From an uncultured Litorilinea sp. (GTDB lineage Bacteria > Chloroflexota > Anaerolineae > Caldilineales > Caldilineaceae): a stretch of DNA of 6,739 bases. Below, one piece after another: positions 5,941 to 6,739 of this stretch. The DNA is taken from assembly GCA_946885925.1 (NCBI GenBank), contig CAMPHP010000169.1, forward strand, positions 1 through 6,739, written 5' to 3'. The position numbers and the translations under genes were made by a program. The notes under the pieces are model-generated. The model made no database searches. It worked only from the letters and a program-made list of their open reading frames with translations, and had not been told where the DNA came from. Numbering within the stretch: the stretch's first letter is position 1; each line of letters starts with the position of its first letter.

Positions 5941-6739
5941 TTAGCGGAAGCCGCTGCGTCCACCCCCGCCGCTACGCGAGCTACTGCTGCGACTGGAACT
6001 GCTTGAGCTACTACGACTCGAGCTACTACGGCTAGAACTACTTGAACGATTGGAACTGTTTGAACTCCCCCAACTGCTACGGCTTGAACTGCTGCGACTT
6101 GAACTGTTACGGTTGGAACTATCGCCTGAACTCCTGCCAAAACCACCGCTTGAACGAGGGCGGCTGCGGCTCCTGCTGTCGCTCCCTCCGCTGTCCCAAT
6201 CACCCCAACCGCTGGTGGGACTACTGCGTGCTTGATTGCGTCGTGCCACCTCACGCGCCTGAACCTCGCGCGCATCGGAAACAGATTGGCGCAGTATGTC
6301 GTCTAGAACGCGCTCGACAGGGGTATTCGGCTTCCATTGCATCTCGCGGCGTTGCAGTTGGCTGTTGAGGACAACGGTGCGCGTCGCGCTGTTGGCATCT
6401 CCCGCGGCGGTACTGAGCAGGCTGCCCAGGTTATTGCTTGCCTGACGGAGGCTGTTACCTAATTGGACAGACATACCGGCAAGTGTTGGGCGGTTGGGCA
6501 TGACACGCGGGATAGAGGGGCGTGTCGCTGGCGAACGGCCTATGCGTGGCTCTGCGCCACGGGGCTGGCGGATCGGATCGCGAGATGGGGTGGATGAATA
6601 GGAATCATGAACGTTTGGCATCCACACCGGACGCAGCCCGCCTAGATCGGATGCCTGGGCAAGCACGACATTTTCCACGCCCAACGCCACGGCATAGCCA
6701 AAGTAGCGGTCTAAGATTTCTTGGGCGGCTCCCAGGTCG
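5941..6739 (-). CDS. Ser/Arg-rich-tailed protein, probable DUF2207-type C-terminus (5' end outside window)
   Basis: 265 residues are visible before the TAA at 5941-5943, and the frame runs off the right edge, so the N-terminal part is missing. The GTG at 6690 is an internal valine. The fragment opens with ILDRYFGYAVALGVE (residues 8-22), which resembles the YAVALGVE segment near the C-terminus of DUF2207 predicted membrane proteins. As in that family, the rest drifts into low complexity ending in a glycine patch (GGGGRSGF). In the middle are a Pro/Arg-rich stretch and a more ordered, helix-prone part (about 85-165: SVQLGNSLRQASNNLGSL, then TPVERVLDDIL). The tail from about residue 187 is Ser/Arg rich. 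No membrane helix lies in the visible part; DUF2207 proteins carry theirs further upstream. The family call is moderate. The gene probably precedes hisC in one transcript (43-base gap). Confidence 0.72.
   Translation of the reverse strand, partial: DLGAAQEILDRYFGYAVALGVENVVLAQASDLGGLRPVWMPNVHDSYSSTPSRDPIRQPRGAEPRIGRSPATRPSIPRVMPNRPTLAGMSVQLGNSLRQASNNLGSLLSTAAGDANSATRTVVLNSQLQRREMQWKPNTPVERVLDDILRQSVSDAREVQAREVARRNQARSSPTSGWGDWDSGGSDSRSRSRPRSSGGFGRSSGDSSNRNSSSRSSSSRSSWGSSNSSNRSSSSSRSSSSRSSSSSSSRSSSSRSGGGGRSGFR
5968..6126 (-). repeat. Degenerate tandem repeat encoding the Ser/Arg tail
   Basis: On the minus strand this stretch is built of imperfect units of about 15 bases, of the form CGT AGT AGC TCG AGT (Arg-Ser-Ser-Ser-Ser), with insertions of Asn, Trp and Gly codons. 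In a 50-residue part about 36 residues are Ser and 8 are Arg. Serine is encoded by both AGY and TCN codons, so the amino-acid pattern is kept while the DNA units have diverged. Because of the repeat, other frames are also open here on both strands; those are artefacts. Confidence 0.8.

Noticed and set aside
5898..6275. A 126-codon in-frame N-terminal extension of hisC
   Set aside because: It is Ala/Val-rich low complexity, antisense to the Ser/Arg repeat of the neighbouring gene on the same strand but in another frame. A strong ribosome binding site and a normal HisC N-terminus place the start at 5897.
6042..6368. Plus-strand open frames with Leu/Glu or Asn/Cys repeats resembling a leucine-rich repeat protein
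   Set aside because: They are the antisense reading of the Ser/Arg-coding repeat, which is open in several frames because of its unit structure. They have no ribosome binding site and no protein-like sequence outside the repeat.
1..6739. Mobile elements, tRNA or rRNA genes, CRISPR arrays, toxin-antitoxin or defence genes
   Set aside because: None was seen on either strand: no transposase-like protein, no flanking terminal repeats, no regularly spaced repeats with unique spacers, and no tRNA-like fold noticed in the short gaps.

Overview
The window looks like ordinary bacterial chromosome of moderate G+C (roughly mid-50s percent by eye), packed with genes and with short gaps. It contains seven protein genes and no RNA gene, insertion sequence, CRISPR array or phage gene that I can see. 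The style of HisC, the patatin-like lipase, the amidohydrolase and a DUF2207-like protein with a low-complexity tail would fit Chloroflexota. That assignment is an impression from protein style, not a demonstrated placement.

Layout. The left half (1-3300) reads rightward: the 3' half of hisB (imidazoleglycerol-phosphate dehydratase), rsmI (16S rRNA C1402 2'-O-methyltransferase), a patatin-like phospholipase that overlaps rsmI by four bases, and, after an 83-base gap, a 12-helix major facilitator transporter. The right half (3352-6739) reads leftward. In order of transcription it holds a protein cut by the window edge that ends in a Ser/Arg-rich tail (probable DUF2207-type C-terminus), hisC (histidinol-phosphate aminotransferase) and a metal-dependent amidohydrolase. 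The two gene groups converge at about 3300-3352, where a perfect 12-bp inverted repeat spans the gap.

How the genes fit together. HisB and HisC catalyse nearby steps of histidine biosynthesis, but here they lie on opposite strands about 4.5 kb apart, so the his genes are not one compact operon. rsmI and the lipase gene are probably translationally coupled. The three leftward genes are close together (gaps of 43 and 89 bases, with good ribosome binding sites) and may be co-transcribed, but no shared pathway is evident.

I found no convincing new multi-gene system. The observations most worth a second look are: a 28-codon in-frame, helix-like open stretch after the hisC stop that ends two bases before the amidohydrolase start; the repeat and palindrome cluster before the transporter gene; the convergent-gap inverted repeat; the uncharacterised amidohydrolase; and the Ser/Arg repeat tail.
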